64,000 bases of DNA from Chitinophagaceae bacterium (GCA_014879565.1 JACSRW010000017.1:33551-97550), one strand, 5' to 3'. Positions 20,435-27,844 are shown, counted from the stretch's first letter. Notes: generated by a model from the letters alone, not told the origin. Translations and numbers: made by a program.

Positions 20435-21163
20435 ATGGAAAACAGAAAGATTATCAACAAGCCACGCCGGACCATGTACCGGGCAATTATAACCGGGCTG
20501 GCACTGATCGGAGTGGCCGTGATCGGTGGCTCAAGTATTGATGGTATGAAAGGAGGTTATGCCCTGATTTTTATCAGTGGTTTTGCCGCCTTGTCAGCCT
20601 TTATCACAGCGGCTGTCTTTCATCCCAGGGCCCGTGAGTTTGACAGACTGCTGGATGAGTTACAACCATTGGCGCACTGGAAATATACAGACGCCGAATG
20701 GGAAGCTTTTATCCGGGAAGATCTGCGGGAAGTGAAAATGGTCAACCGGGCCACCCTGAAGCTGGTCCTGATCATATCAGCCGTTGTTTGCCTGCTGCTT
20801 GTGATTATTTACCGTGATACGCTTTTTATCCTGATTGTGGCAGGCATTATGCTTTTACTGACAGCCGTGGGGTCACTGGCGCCTTATTTCAGGAGCCGTG
20901 TTTTACGCAAAGGAGTACATGAAGCCATTATCGGGGAAAAATCTGTCATGATCGGAGGAAGCTTTCAGCTATGGACACAATTGGGGGCGCATTTAACCGG
21001 CGTGGATATTTACACAGACGCACCTATACCAGTGCTTCATATTATTTTTGAGTACCCGACCCTGCAGACTTCCCAGGAAGAAATCATCCGGGTACCGGTA
21101 CCTGACGGAAAAATGGAGGAAGCAGCCAGAGTGGTTGAACAGTTAAGAAAACAGATAATTTAG
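20435..21163 (+). CDS. Four-helix membrane protein, unknown function
   Basis: A 242-residue protein with four predicted membrane helices in two hairpins: AIITGLALIGVAVIG, YALIFISGFAALSAF, LVLIISAVVCLLLVI, and LFILIVAGIMLLLTA. A charged loop (FDRLLDELQPLAHWKYTDAEW) separates the hairpins. The C-terminal roughly 90 residues are a soluble beta-rich domain, probably cytoplasmic, with IGEKSVMIGGSF and FEYPTLQTSQEE. I do not recognise the family. The start is 6 nt after the stop of the giant exported protein, so the two are very likely co-transcribed and translationally coupled. It could anchor or assist that protein, which is inference from context only. The metal exporter follows after 28 nt. Confidence 0.8.
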   Translation: MENRKIINKPRRTMYRAIITGLALIGVAVIGGSSIDGMKGGYALIFISGFAALSAFITAAVFHPRAREFDRLLDELQPLAHWKYTDAEWEAFIREDLREVKMVNRATLKLVLIISAVVCLLLVIIYRDTLFILIVAGIMLLLTAVGSLAPYFRSRVLRKGVHEAIIGEKSVMIGGSFQLWTQLGAHLTGVDIYTDAPIPVLHIIFEYPTLQTSQEEIIRVPVPDGKMEEAARVVEQLRKQII

Positions 21164-21191
21164 AATAACTTAAGGAATCAACTCATCATAT

Positions 21192-22289
21192 ATGCCGGAT
21201 TTTAGGTCAATAAAAACAGAAGTGGATGCCAGTTACCTATATGCACAACTGGCCGCACACGAAGAAGACAAGGCCGTGGCTTCTATATTTGAGCAAATGA
21301 GCGCCATTGAAAAAGGGCATGCGGAAGCATTTCTGAAAAAGATGAACATTCCGGCAGAACAAATGCCCGCTCCCTCCTTCCGGGCCAGGGCCCTGAACCG
21401 AATCGGGAAATTATTCGGGTATGATTATGTGCTGGGTATATTAATGGATACGGAAAAAACCCTGTCCACTTCCCTGCTTTCCGTTAAGAAAAAAAACAAT
21501 ATGCCGCTGACCGGCACGGAAAACAATCACGTCAAAATTTTAAGCAACATCATCAGTAACTCCGGCATTTCCGGCAGTACGATTGCCCGTTTTGAAACCA
21601 GACACCGGTCAGTGGGGGGAAATGCGCTCCGGGCTGCCGTACTCGGTGGCAATGACGGACTGGTTTCCAATTTCAGTCTGGTCATGGGAGTGGCCGGAGC
21701 CACCCAGGGTCAGGAAGGAGTGTTACTTTCCGGACTGGCCGGGCTGCTGGCAGGCGCCCTATCCATGGCGCTGGGCGAATGGATCTCCGTTAAAAGTTCC
21801 CAGGAATTATATGAAAACCAGATGGAGATCGAAATGGAAGAACTGCAAACCAGTCCCGAAAATGAAATGAAAGAACTGGAGCTTATTTACAAAGCGAAGG
21901 GAATCCCGGATGAGCAGGCCAGGGATATGGCCTCTCAACTGCTCAAAGATCCGGAACATGCCCATGCGTTATTGGTCAGGGAAGAATTGGGCATCAATGC
22001 AGAGGAATTAAAAGGATCCGCATTTGAAGCGGCCCTTTACTCTTTCTTTCTGTTTGCCGTAGGAGCCATTATACCGGTCTTTCCCTTTATGTTTCTATCC
22101 GGAACCCAGGCAATTCTGCTGAGTGCCGGAGCCAGTGCAGCGGGCTTGTTCATCATTGGGGCCGCCATTACCCTCTTTACCGGAAAAAGCATCTGGTACT
22201 CCGGATTACGCCAGGTTATTTTCGGACTCGCAGCGGCTGCCATTACATTTGGCATCGGGAAGATGATAGGGGTAACACTGGCCGGCTGA
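21192..22289 (+). CDS. Ferritin-like/VIT1 fusion, iron or manganese exporter (MbfA-like)
   Basis: A 365-residue membrane protein. Residues about 1-140 form a four-helix rubrerythrin/ferritin-like domain with the carboxylate-His motifs LAAHEED and EKGHAEAF. Residues about 150-365 are a VIT1/CCC1 transporter domain. It opens with LGGNDGLVSNFSLVMG and has about five helices, with a charged cytoplasmic loop rich in Glu and Met between helices 2 and 3. Er-VIT1 proteins such as MbfA export Fe2+ and sometimes Mn2+ and protect against peroxide. The ferritin-like part is thought to sense or deliver metal. It follows the four-helix membrane protein by 28 nt and may share its transcript. The family is clear; the metal is inferred. 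Confidence 0.9.
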   Translation: MPDFRSIKTEVDASYLYAQLAAHEEDKAVASIFEQMSAIEKGHAEAFLKKMNIPAEQMPAPSFRARALNRIGKLFGYDYVLGILMDTEKTLSTSLLSVKKKNNMPLTGTENNHVKILSNIISNSGISGSTIARFETRHRSVGGNALRAAVLGGNDGLVSNFSLVMGVAGATQGQEGVLLSGLAGLLAGALSMALGEWISVKSSQELYENQMEIEMEELQTSPENEMKELELIYKAKGIPDEQARDMASQLLKDPEHAHALLVREELGINAEELKGSAFEAALYSFFLFAVGAIIPVFPFMFLSGTQAILLSAGASAAGLFIIGAAITLFTGKSIWYSGLRQVIFGLAAAAITFGIGKMIGVTLAG

Positions 22290-22291
22290 GG

Positions 22292-22318
22292 AATTTTAAC
22301 AGGGATTTAAAATTATTT
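22292..22318 (+). terminator. Possible weak AT-rich terminator
   Basis: A perfect 8-bp hairpin (AATTTTAA, 7-nt loop, TTAAAATT) sits just after the exporter stop codon and is followed by ATTTT. It is AT-rich and so weak, but it is placed where a terminator would be expected. Confidence 0.3.
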
Positions 22319-22388
22319 TGCCGGCTGAACAACCAGCAGCACAGACAAAGTTTCGTTTTTCCCTTACCTTACAGGCTAAGAAAAAAAA

Positions 22389-22763
22389 TTGCGGTCTGCA
22401 CTGGCAACCATATTAGCCTCCCTTTTTCTTTTCAGTTCTACTGAACTGCATCAGTTCGTAAAGTTACCTGAACTGATGCAGCACTTTCAGCAACACCGGA
22501 AAGCAGATCCGGCTATGGACCTGTTCGCCTTCCTGCAACTGCATTATACCGCCAATCACCCGGAAGATAATGACGATGATGACGACATGGAACTGCCTTT
22601 TAAAGAACTCAAAGCAACGGGGCATGTTGACACGGTAATTACAATGAATAAAACGGACCATCGTTCCTGCCCTGAGTTTCCCGTAATCATTGAACCGATC
22701 ACCCATCCGGAAGGCATGCCCCGTTACCGGTCCAATGCGGTTTTTCATCCTCCCAAAGCCTGA
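22389..22763 (+). CDS. Small exported Bacteroidota protein, unknown function (TTG start)
   Basis: A 124-residue protein. The N-terminus RSALATILASLFLFSSTE is a signal-peptide-like hydrophobic segment. The mature part has FVKLPELMQHFQQH, a run of Asp residues (PEDNDDDDDMELPFK), and scattered His and Cys (HRSCPEF). I recall this layout in short Bacteroidota proteins annotated as hypothetical; no function is established. The frame has an in-frame TAA at 22377-22379 and no ATG before the hydrophobic segment, so TTG at 22389 is the only plausible start. The run of eight A before it fits SD-less initiation. A membrane protein with conserved His follows, separated by a perfect palindrome. The acidic and His-rich character might mean metal binding, but that is a guess. 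Confidence 0.7.
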   Translation: MRSALATILASLFLFSSTELHQFVKLPELMQHFQQHRKADPAMDLFAFLQLHYTANHPEDNDDDDDMELPFKELKATGHVDTVITMNKTDHRSCPEFPVIIEPITHPEGMPRYRSNAVFHPPKA

Positions 22764-22783
22764 GCGTCCATACTGATCACCCT

Positions 22784-22805
22784 GTACAATGACTGTTCAT
22801 TGTAC
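22784..22805. promoter_or_regulatory. Perfect 9-bp inverted repeat, possible operator or RNA hairpin
   Basis: GTACAATGA, loop CTGT, TCATTGTAC. It has no T-run, so it does not look like a terminator. It lies 35 nt upstream of the next start codon, where an operator or 5'-UTR hairpin could act. The downstream gene would be the target. Confidence 0.4.
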
Positions 22806-22840
22806 CCCTGTATCTATTCCTCAATATAAAAACTTATTGT

Positions 22841-23428
22841 ATGAACGCAGCGCAAATTCATTTAGCCCTGAATCATGTCCCGTTGTTTTTATCCCTGATT
22901 GGCGGACTTGTACTTATCCTGGGCATTTTCCGGAAAAACAATGCCTTTATTACCTTATCGCTCTTTATGCTGATAGCAGGCGCCCTCTTTACCGCGCCGG
23001 TATTTTTAACCGGAGAAGGAACAGAAGAGCTGGTGGAGAAAGCCGCCGGTGTGAACGAAGCGGCGATCGAAAGCCATGAAGACATGGCCCAAATCTCCTT
23101 AATCGGTATCATACTTACCGGTGTTTTCGCCCTCGCGGGATATGTTTTACGTAACCGGCAATCCATTTACAAAGGGATCCTGACACTGACGGTCTTATTT
23201 TCACTGGCTTCTTTTGTAACTATGGCGCAAACAGCTCATCTGGGCGGATTAATCCGGCACACGGAACTGCAGACGGGCCAGGCCGGTGGCAATAATGAAT
23301 CCGGCAGGGAGGATGAGGAAAAAGAGAAAAAGAAAAAAAACGAACCCGGTTTATTAAATCCGGAGAACAACAAGGCCGACAGTACCGGATACAGTAAAAA
23401 AGAAGGGAAAGAAGACGATGACGATTAA
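22841..23428 (+). CDS. Four-helix membrane protein with conserved His (DUF2231-like)
   Basis: A 195-residue protein. Four membrane helices cover residues about 10-140: VPLFLSLIGGLVLILG, AFITLSLFMLIAGALF, ISLIGIILTGVFALAG, and ILTLTVLFSLASFVTM. His residues sit near the membrane faces: HLALNHVPL at the N-terminus, ESHEDMAQ before helix 3, and TAHLGGLIRHTE after helix 4. This resembles the DUF2231 kind of protein, where such His residues could bind heme or metal. The last roughly 50 residues are Lys- and Asp-rich and end in DDDD, probably disordered. It is followed by a bidirectional terminator. Function is unknown; the family resemblance is moderate. Confidence 0.75.
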   Translation: MNAAQIHLALNHVPLFLSLIGGLVLILGIFRKNNAFITLSLFMLIAGALFTAPVFLTGEGTEELVEKAAGVNEAAIESHEDMAQISLIGIILTGVFALAGYVLRNRQSIYKGILTLTVLFSLASFVTMAQTAHLGGLIRHTELQTGQAGGNNESGREDEEKEKKKKNEPGLLNPENNKADSTGYSKKEGKEDDDD

Positions 23429-23440
23429 TTCATTGTTCAG

Positions 23441-23480
23441 ACAGGCAGTATTTCTCCCGATTTACTGCCTGTTTATTTTT
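23441..23480. terminator. Bidirectional intrinsic terminator
   Basis: A 10-bp stem (ACAGGCAGTA and TACTGCCTGT, 12-nt loop) is followed on the plus strand by TTATTTTTTT. It lies between the convergent DUF2231-like and MORN-like genes. The stop of the latter is inside the right arm. On the minus strand the T-tract is poor, so it mainly serves the plus-strand gene. Confidence 0.75.
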
Positions 23481-24289
23481 TTACGCCAGTTTATCTCACC
23501 CCGATGGTTGTAGTGTATAATTTCCTCCAGGCGGCCCTCCCGGTTGTATAATTTCCATTCCTTTATCCGTTTCCCTTGATGATACGCTCCCTGGTACCAG
23601 CCGGCGTCTGGTTCATCCCGGTGAATCCACTTGCCGGTGCGCAGTCCATCCCGGTAATAACCTGAATCTTTCACCAATCCGCCCGGGAAATAATTCATGA
23701 ATAAGCCTTCATGAAGGCATTGTACAAATACCGGTTTGTAAACTGCCCCGTTTTCTGCATTCTGTTCAGCATGTTTCCCCAGGGTACGGGCACTGATTCT
23801 TCCTTTGCTCTCCGGAAAAGAGTTCACGGCATCCAATTGAGACAATGCTTCTCCCCGGTTGCGCTGATACCATTCGCTTAAATAATAAAAACTTCTTTTA
23901 GGATGGTATCGCGCCATTTCAGCCGTGATACGCCAAAATTTACCCGAACTGTAATGGCGTACCGCCAGTAAATGCCCCTGTTCATTCCAGATTTTCCACT
24001 CCCCATCCGGAATATTATTCACCAGACTTCCGGAATCACATCGCTGGCCATTGTGGTACCAGCTCTCCCAGACCCCGTTCAGTTTACCCCTGCTGATGTT
24101 TACCCGAAACAGTTGACTGCTGTCTGCATTCATTCCGGCACCGGTTGAATACGGCAGCTCATAAGGCAGCGGACTTATAACGGCCACTGCGCCCGCAGCT
24201 CCTGTCACGCCAGCCGGAACCGTATCAGTTGATTGACCTGATATATTCATGGAGAGTAATAAACAACAACAGGCAAAAAAACATCGCAT
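23462..24289 (-). CDS. MORN-like repeat protein (YwqK family)
   Basis: About 275 residues, starting MRCFFACCCLLLSMNISGQ, a signal peptide. An alternative in-frame ATG at 24328 would add 13 residues before it and is less likely. The body carries repeats of the MORN-variant type, in which Gly, Trp and Tyr recur: GKLNGVWESWYHNGQ, IPDGEWKIWNEQGH, GLRTGKWIHRDEPDAG, and GKRIKEWKLYNREG. These resemble the toxin-antitoxin YwqK antitoxin family of databases, a name that transfers poorly to exported Bacteroidota proteins. I see no toxin partner here. It is probably periplasmic or surface-exposed. It lies convergent to the DUF2231-like gene and downstream of rimO on the same strand, after 115 nt. Function is unknown. 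Confidence 0.75.
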   Translation of the reverse strand: MRCFFACCCLLLSMNISGQSTDTVPAGVTGAAGAVAVISPLPYELPYSTGAGMNADSSQLFRVNISRGKLNGVWESWYHNGQRCDSGSLVNNIPDGEWKIWNEQGHLLAVRHYSSGKFWRITAEMARYHPKRSFYYLSEWYQRNRGEALSQLDAVNSFPESKGRISARTLGKHAEQNAENGAVYKPVFVQCLHEGLFMNYFPGGLVKDSGYYRDGLRTGKWIHRDEPDAGWYQGAYHQGKRIKEWKLYNREGRLEEIIHYNHRGEINWRKKINRQ

Positions 24290-24404
24290 CACAGCATCTT
24301 TTTTCAAAGTTACAGCCCTCATCCGCATGCCACTTATGATGGCAGGTATATTTCCAAATAATCAGCGGATTTATTGACTTCTTTCTTCCCGGATTACACT
24401 CCCG

Positions 24405-25715
24405 TTATTCCACCACTTCTCCCTCCAGGTCATAATCATAGGCCCGGGTGATTTTTACATTCACAAACTCTCCAACAGGAAGTTTTTTAGCGGAGTGAAT
24501 CACCACTTCATTATCCACTTCCACAGAATCGTATTCTGTACGGCCGAGGTAACGGCCGGCTTCTTTTTTGTCAATAAGCGTTTTAAATACTTTTCCTACT
24601 TTTTCCTGGTTCAGTTCATAGGAAATCTCCTGCTGTACTTCCATGATCTCCCGGGCCCGGTTCTCTTTTTCCTCAGCGGGCACATCATCTGCCAGGTCAT
24701 AGGCCCCGGTGCCTTCTTCATGTGAGTACGTGAAAATGCCAACCCGGTCAAACCGGTGCCGTTGGAGGAAGCCTTTCAGTTCTTCTACATCGGCTTCAGT
24801 TTCTCCGGGAAACCCGGCAATCAGTGTTGTACGCAGACAGATGCCCGGCACTTTCTCCCGGATCGCCGGAATGAGCTCCTCCATTTCTTCCCGGGTAAGC
24901 TGCCGTTTCATTGCTTTGAGCATATTATTCGCGGCATGTTGCAAAGGCATATCCAGGTAATTGCAAATATTATCCCGCTGACGCATCACATCCAGCACAT
25001 CCATCGGGAATTTGGACGGGTAGGCATAATGGAGGCGTATCCACTCCAGTCCTTTTACATCGGCCAGCCGGTTCAGCAGGTCAGCCAGCATTCGTTTCTT
25101 ATAAAGATCCAGTCCATAATAAGTAAGCTCCTGGGCAATCAGCATCACTTCTTTCACCCCCATTTTCACCAGCCCTTCCGCCTCGCGGACCAGGTCGTCA
25201 ATGGATTTACTGACATGCTGTCCCCGCATCAGAGGTATGGCGCAGAATGAACAGGTACGGTTGCAGCCCTCCGAAATTTTCATATAAGCATAATGCTTAG
25301 GGGTTGCCAGCAGTCGTTCCCCCACCAGCTCTGCTTTATAGTCAGCTTCCAGCTGTTTCAGTATCTGTGGGAGTTCCATGGTGCCAAAAAAGGCATCCAC
25401 TTCCGGGATTTCGGCCTCCAGGTTGTTTTTATACCGCTCACTCAGGCAACCGGTCACATATACTTTATCCAGTTTTCCCCGGCGTTTGAGTTCTACCTGG
25501 TCAAGAATTGTATTGATACTTTCCTCTTTGGCCTTATCAATAAAGCCACAGGTATTCACCACTACGATATTATGATCCAGTTTCCTGTTCTCGTGCACAA
25601 CGTCAATATCATTGGCGCGTAACTGTCCGCTGAGCACCTCACTGTCCACCATGTTCTTGCTGCAGCCCAGGGTAATAATATTAACCTTGTCTCTTGTTAT
25701 TTTTTTTGTCTTCAT
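24405..25715 (-). CDS. rimO: Ribosomal protein S12 methylthiotransferase RimO
   Basis: A 436-residue radical-SAM enzyme that adds a methylthio group to an Asp of ribosomal protein uS12. The N-terminal UPF0004 domain has the cluster-binding Cys residues in TLGCSKNMVDSE, VNTCGFI and VTGCLSERY. The radical-SAM motif is CNRTCSFC. The C-terminus is a TRAM domain (about 370-436). The length is normal. It is the last gene of the rpmB-rpmG-DUF4295-ftsY-rimO block on the minus strand, which fits its ribosome role. The region before its ATG holds repeat DNA ending in AAAAATCAAACA, which is A-rich as expected for initiation. Confidence 0.95.
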   Translation of the reverse strand: MKTKKITRDKVNIITLGCSKNMVDSEVLSGQLRANDIDVVHENRKLDHNIVVVNTCGFIDKAKEESINTILDQVELKRRGKLDKVYVTGCLSERYKNNLEAEIPEVDAFFGTMELPQILKQLEADYKAELVGERLLATPKHYAYMKISEGCNRTCSFCAIPLMRGQHVSKSIDDLVREAEGLVKMGVKEVMLIAQELTYYGLDLYKKRMLADLLNRLADVKGLEWIRLHYAYPSKFPMDVLDVMRQRDNICNYLDMPLQHAANNMLKAMKRQLTREEMEELIPAIREKVPGICLRTTLIAGFPGETEADVEELKGFLQRHRFDRVGIFTYSHEEGTGAYDLADDVPAEEKENRAREIMEVQQEISYELNQEKVGKVFKTLIDKKEAGRYLGRTEYDSVEVDNEVVIHSAKKLPVGEFVNVKITRAYDYDLEGEVVE

Positions 25716-25739
25716 TGTTTGATTTTTGACCGGTCAGGC

Positions 25740-25791
25740 GAATGGTGAGTGGTCAGTATGTCCCCCACTGCCTATTGCCCATTGCCTTCTC
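25740..25791 (-). repeat. GGCAATA/GGCAATG heptamer repeat, copy 2, with adjacent second repeat
   Basis: On the minus strand GGCAATGGGCAATAGGCAG (25765-25790) encodes the end and TAG stop of ftsY. It is followed by a different degenerate short-period stretch (ACTGACCACTCACCATTCGC) and then A-rich DNA up to the rimO start. Confidence 0.8.
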
Positions 25792-26752
25792 CCTTCCCGA
25801 GACTAAACAAACTATCCACAAACTCATGTTTATCGAAAACCAGTAAATCTTCCATTTTTTCTCCTACCCCGATAAATTTTACAGGTATTTTAAACTGGTC
25901 AGCAATCGCCAGTACAACCCCGCCCTTGGCCGTGCCATCCAGTTTGGTAATAGCCAGTGCCGTTACATCGGTTGCTGCGGTAAAATGCTTTGCCTGTTCC
26001 AGGGCATTCTGACCGGTACTGCCATCCAGCACAAGCAGTACTTCATGCGGTGCCCCGGGAATGGTTTTCTGCACCACCCGTTTGATTTTACTGAGCTCAT
26101 CCATAAGGTGTGCTTTGTTATGCAGCCGGCCGGCTGTATCAATCAGCACCACATCCGACTTGCGGGAAACGGCACTCTGTACTGTATCAAAAGCCACGGC
26201 AGCAGGATCTGATCCCATGGCCTGCTTTACAATAGGTACGCCAACCCGTTCGCTCCAGATAGTCAGCTGGTCCACCGCGGCGGCCCGGAACGTATCCGCC
26301 GCTCCGAGCAGGACTTCCTTACCCGCTTTTTTGAAATTATACGCCAGCTTGCCAATGGTGGTGGTTTTCCCCACCCCGTTTACGCCCACCACCAGTACAA
26401 CATAGGGTGTAACAGGCAAAGCGGAATCAAAAGCATAACTGTTGGATTCGGGCGCATCCGTCAGGAGAGCTTCAATCTCTTCCTGCAGCATTTTATTAAG
26501 TTCTGCCGAGTTCAGGTATTTGTCTCTCGATACTCTTTTTTCAATCCGCTCAATGATTTTGACGGTGGTTTCAATACCGACATCGGCCCCAACCAGCGCT
26601 TCCTCCAGGTTATCCAGCACTTCTTCATCTACCGTACTTTTTCCCGCAATCGCTTTGGTGATACGGGACAGGAAGCCTTCCTTGGTTTTCTGCAAACCAG
26701 CATCAAGACTTTCCTTTTCTTTTTTTCCGAACAGCTTATTGAAAAAACCCAT
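25772..26752 (-). CDS. ftsY: Signal recognition particle receptor FtsY
   Basis: A 326-residue SRP-type GTPase that docks SRP-ribosome complexes at the inner membrane. The GTPase motifs are G1 VGVNGVGKTTT, DTFRAAAVDQL, G3 DTAGRLHNK, and G4 TKLDGTAKGG. The N-domain is a helical bundle over residues about 20-110. The acidic A-domain of Proteobacteria is almost absent; the N-terminus MGFFNKLFGKKEKE can form an amphipathic helix for membrane contact. I start at that Met (26752). The frame extends 7 codons upstream to 26773 into repeat-derived DNA. The C-terminal GNGQ and TAG stop come from the heptamer repeat. The neighbours are ribosomal genes and rimO. Confidence 0.96.
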   Translation of the reverse strand: MGFFNKLFGKKEKESLDAGLQKTKEGFLSRITKAIAGKSTVDEEVLDNLEEALVGADVGIETTVKIIERIEKRVSRDKYLNSAELNKMLQEEIEALLTDAPESNSYAFDSALPVTPYVVLVVGVNGVGKTTTIGKLAYNFKKAGKEVLLGAADTFRAAAVDQLTIWSERVGVPIVKQAMGSDPAAVAFDTVQSAVSRKSDVVLIDTAGRLHNKAHLMDELSKIKRVVQKTIPGAPHEVLLVLDGSTGQNALEQAKHFTAATDVTALAITKLDGTAKGGVVLAIADQFKIPVKFIGVGEKMEDLLVFDKHEFVDSLFSLGKGEGNGQ

Positions 26753-26763
26753 GGTGATATGTT

Positions 26764-26823
26764 TAAGAACCAAGAATCAAGAACCAAAGAACCAGGAACC
26801 AAAGAACCAAGAACCAGGAATCA
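26764..26823 (-). repeat. GGTTCTT/GGTTCCT short-period repeat
   Basis: On the minus strand the DNA is a run of GGTTCTT, GGTTCTTT and GGTTCCT units, with GATTCTT variants, period 7-8. It lies in the 163-nt junction between the DUF4295 gene and ftsY and stops 12 nt before the ftsY start codon. Confidence 0.85.
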
Positions 26824-26915
26824 AACTGCTCCGCGTTGAGGGAAGCGGTTTTAAATTAAACAACAAAAGCCATTCGCAGGAACGAACAGCTTTCATATAC
26901 ATCAGATGAGGGCAA

Positions 26916-27086
26916 TTATTTCTGGGCCAGGAAATCCTTCACTTTATCCTTGTGCACCATTTGCTCCTTAAAGGTATAGGCACCGGTTTTCGGACTGCGT
27001 ACAGCCTTAATTACCTTGGTATAATTTTTTGCTTCGGCGGCCTGCTTGGGGTCTTTCTTGATCGCCGTTTTTGCTGCTTTTGCCAT
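26916..27086 (-). CDS. DUF4295 family protein, probable Bacteroidota ribosomal protein
   Basis: A 56-residue basic protein, MAKAAKTAIKKDPKQAAEAK through to VKDFLAQK. It matches the short Bacteroidota-specific DUF4295 family by sequence and by place, directly downstream of rpmB and rpmG and upstream of ftsY. The protein is Lys-rich, with SPKTGAYTFKEQMV in the middle. Its position strongly suggests a ribosome-associated role. I believe, without being certain, that this family corresponds to the extra large-subunit protein bL38 described in the Flavobacterium ribosome. The start is the only ATG in frame, preceded by an A-rich stretch. Confidence 0.88.
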   Translation of the reverse strand: MAKAAKTAIKKDPKQAAEAKNYTKVIKAVRSPKTGAYTFKEQMVHKDKVKDFLAQK

Positions 27087-27129
27087 TTTGTAAAGTTGAT
27101 ATGATTATGAGTTAATAAGTTTAAAAGGC

Positions 27130-27168
27130 CCTGTCAACCAGTCAACCTGTTAACTTTTCAACTGATTA
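27130..27168 (-). repeat. GGTTGACT/GGTTGACA short-period repeat
   Basis: On the minus strand, TCAGTTGAAAAGTTAACAGG is followed by TTGACTGGTTGACAGG. This is a degenerate array of GTTGACN-type units, period about 8. It abuts the rpmG stop codon and precedes the DUF4295 gene. Confidence 0.65.
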
Positions 27169-27348
27169 TTTAATTTCCTTGTGAACAGTCACTTTCTTGA
27201 GGATGGGGTTGTATTTCTTCAACTCCAGACGCTCGGGATTGTTCTTTTTGTTTTTTACCGTGATATAACGGCTGGTGCCGGGCTGGCCACTGTTTTTGTG
27301 TTCAGTGCATTCCAGGATGACTTGTACACGGTTACCTTTCTTTGCCAT
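27166..27348 (-). CDS. rpmG: 50S ribosomal protein bL33
   Basis: A 60-residue protein, [18 protein letters not shown] onwards, with the bL33 signature [11 protein letters not shown] and the C-terminal [15 protein letters not shown]. It binds near the E site of the large subunit. The usual four Zn-binding Cys residues are missing (only the Cys of ECTEHK remains), so this is the Zn-independent C-minus type. It lies 21 nt downstream of rpmB on the same strand. Confidence 0.97.
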   Translation of the reverse strand: MAKKGNRVQVILECTEHKNSGQPGTSRYITVKNKKNNPERLELKKYNPILKKVTVHKEIK

Positions 27349-27369
27349 GATTATTTCGCTTTAATAATG

Positions 27370-27606
27370 TTAGATTTTTTCTCCTTTCGCACGCAGTTCT
27401 TTTACCACACTGTACAGACCATTCTTATTGATGGTCCGGATTGCTTCCGTGGACAGCTTCAGGGTAATCCATTTGTCTTCCTCGGCCAGGTAAAACCTTT
27501 TTTTCTGCAGGTTGGGCAGAAAACGACGCTTGGTCTTGATATTGGAGTGGGAAACCTTGTGGCCTCCGATCGGGGTTTTACCAGTAACCTGACATACTCT
27601 TGCCAT
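27370..27606 (-). CDS. rpmB: 50S ribosomal protein bL28
   Basis: A 78-residue protein. The start is at [20 protein letters not shown] (27606); the longer open frame to 27813 has no homology-like content. The features [19 protein letters not shown] and the C-terminal IDKNG-like motif ([11 protein letters not shown]) are typical of bL28. It is the first gene of the rpmB-rpmG-DUF4295-ftsY-rimO block, with a Bacteroidota-type promoter just upstream. Confidence 0.97.
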   Translation of the reverse strand: MARVCQVTGKTPIGGHKVSHSNIKTKRRFLPNLQKKRFYLAEEDKWITLKLSTEAIRTINKNGLYSVVKELRAKGEKI

Positions 27607-27629
27607 GATTGATACAAATTTTGGGACGG

Positions 27630-27660
27630 CAAAGGTAGGGGAAATCAGGCAATTACTAAA
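27630..27660 (-). promoter_or_regulatory. Probable promoter of the rpmB operon
   Basis: TACCTTTG on the minus strand (27630-27637) is a full match to the Bacteroidota -7 element TAnnTTTG. Nineteen nt upstream lies TTTA, a near match to the -33 TTTG. The start codon is 24 nt downstream of the -7 element. Confidence 0.55.
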
Positions 27661-27765
27661 GTATACAGGCTCTTTTTTTGCATTTTTATTCTGCGGCTGA
27701 CCCGGAAAGGCCTTCCGGGGCAAATTAATACCAATTTCTGAACCAGTCCGGGCAGGATGCCCCCT

Positions 27766-27796
27766 TTTGTCAATTGCCCCTTTTCGGATAACTTCG
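27766..27796 (+). promoter_or_regulatory. Probable promoter of lpdA
   Basis: TTTG at 27766-27769, a spacer of exactly 19 nt, then TAACTTCG at 27789-27796. This is one base off the TAnnTTTG consensus with ideal spacing. Transcription would start about 27801, some 44 nt before the start codon. Confidence 0.6.
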
Positions 27797-27844
27797 CAGA
27801 CTGTAACGCACAACTCAATTATTTATCAACTAATTAGAAAAAAC

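Noticed and set aside
23462..24289. Antitoxin of a toxin-antitoxin pair (YwqK label)
   Set aside because: The protein has a signal peptide and there is no candidate toxin gene next to it.
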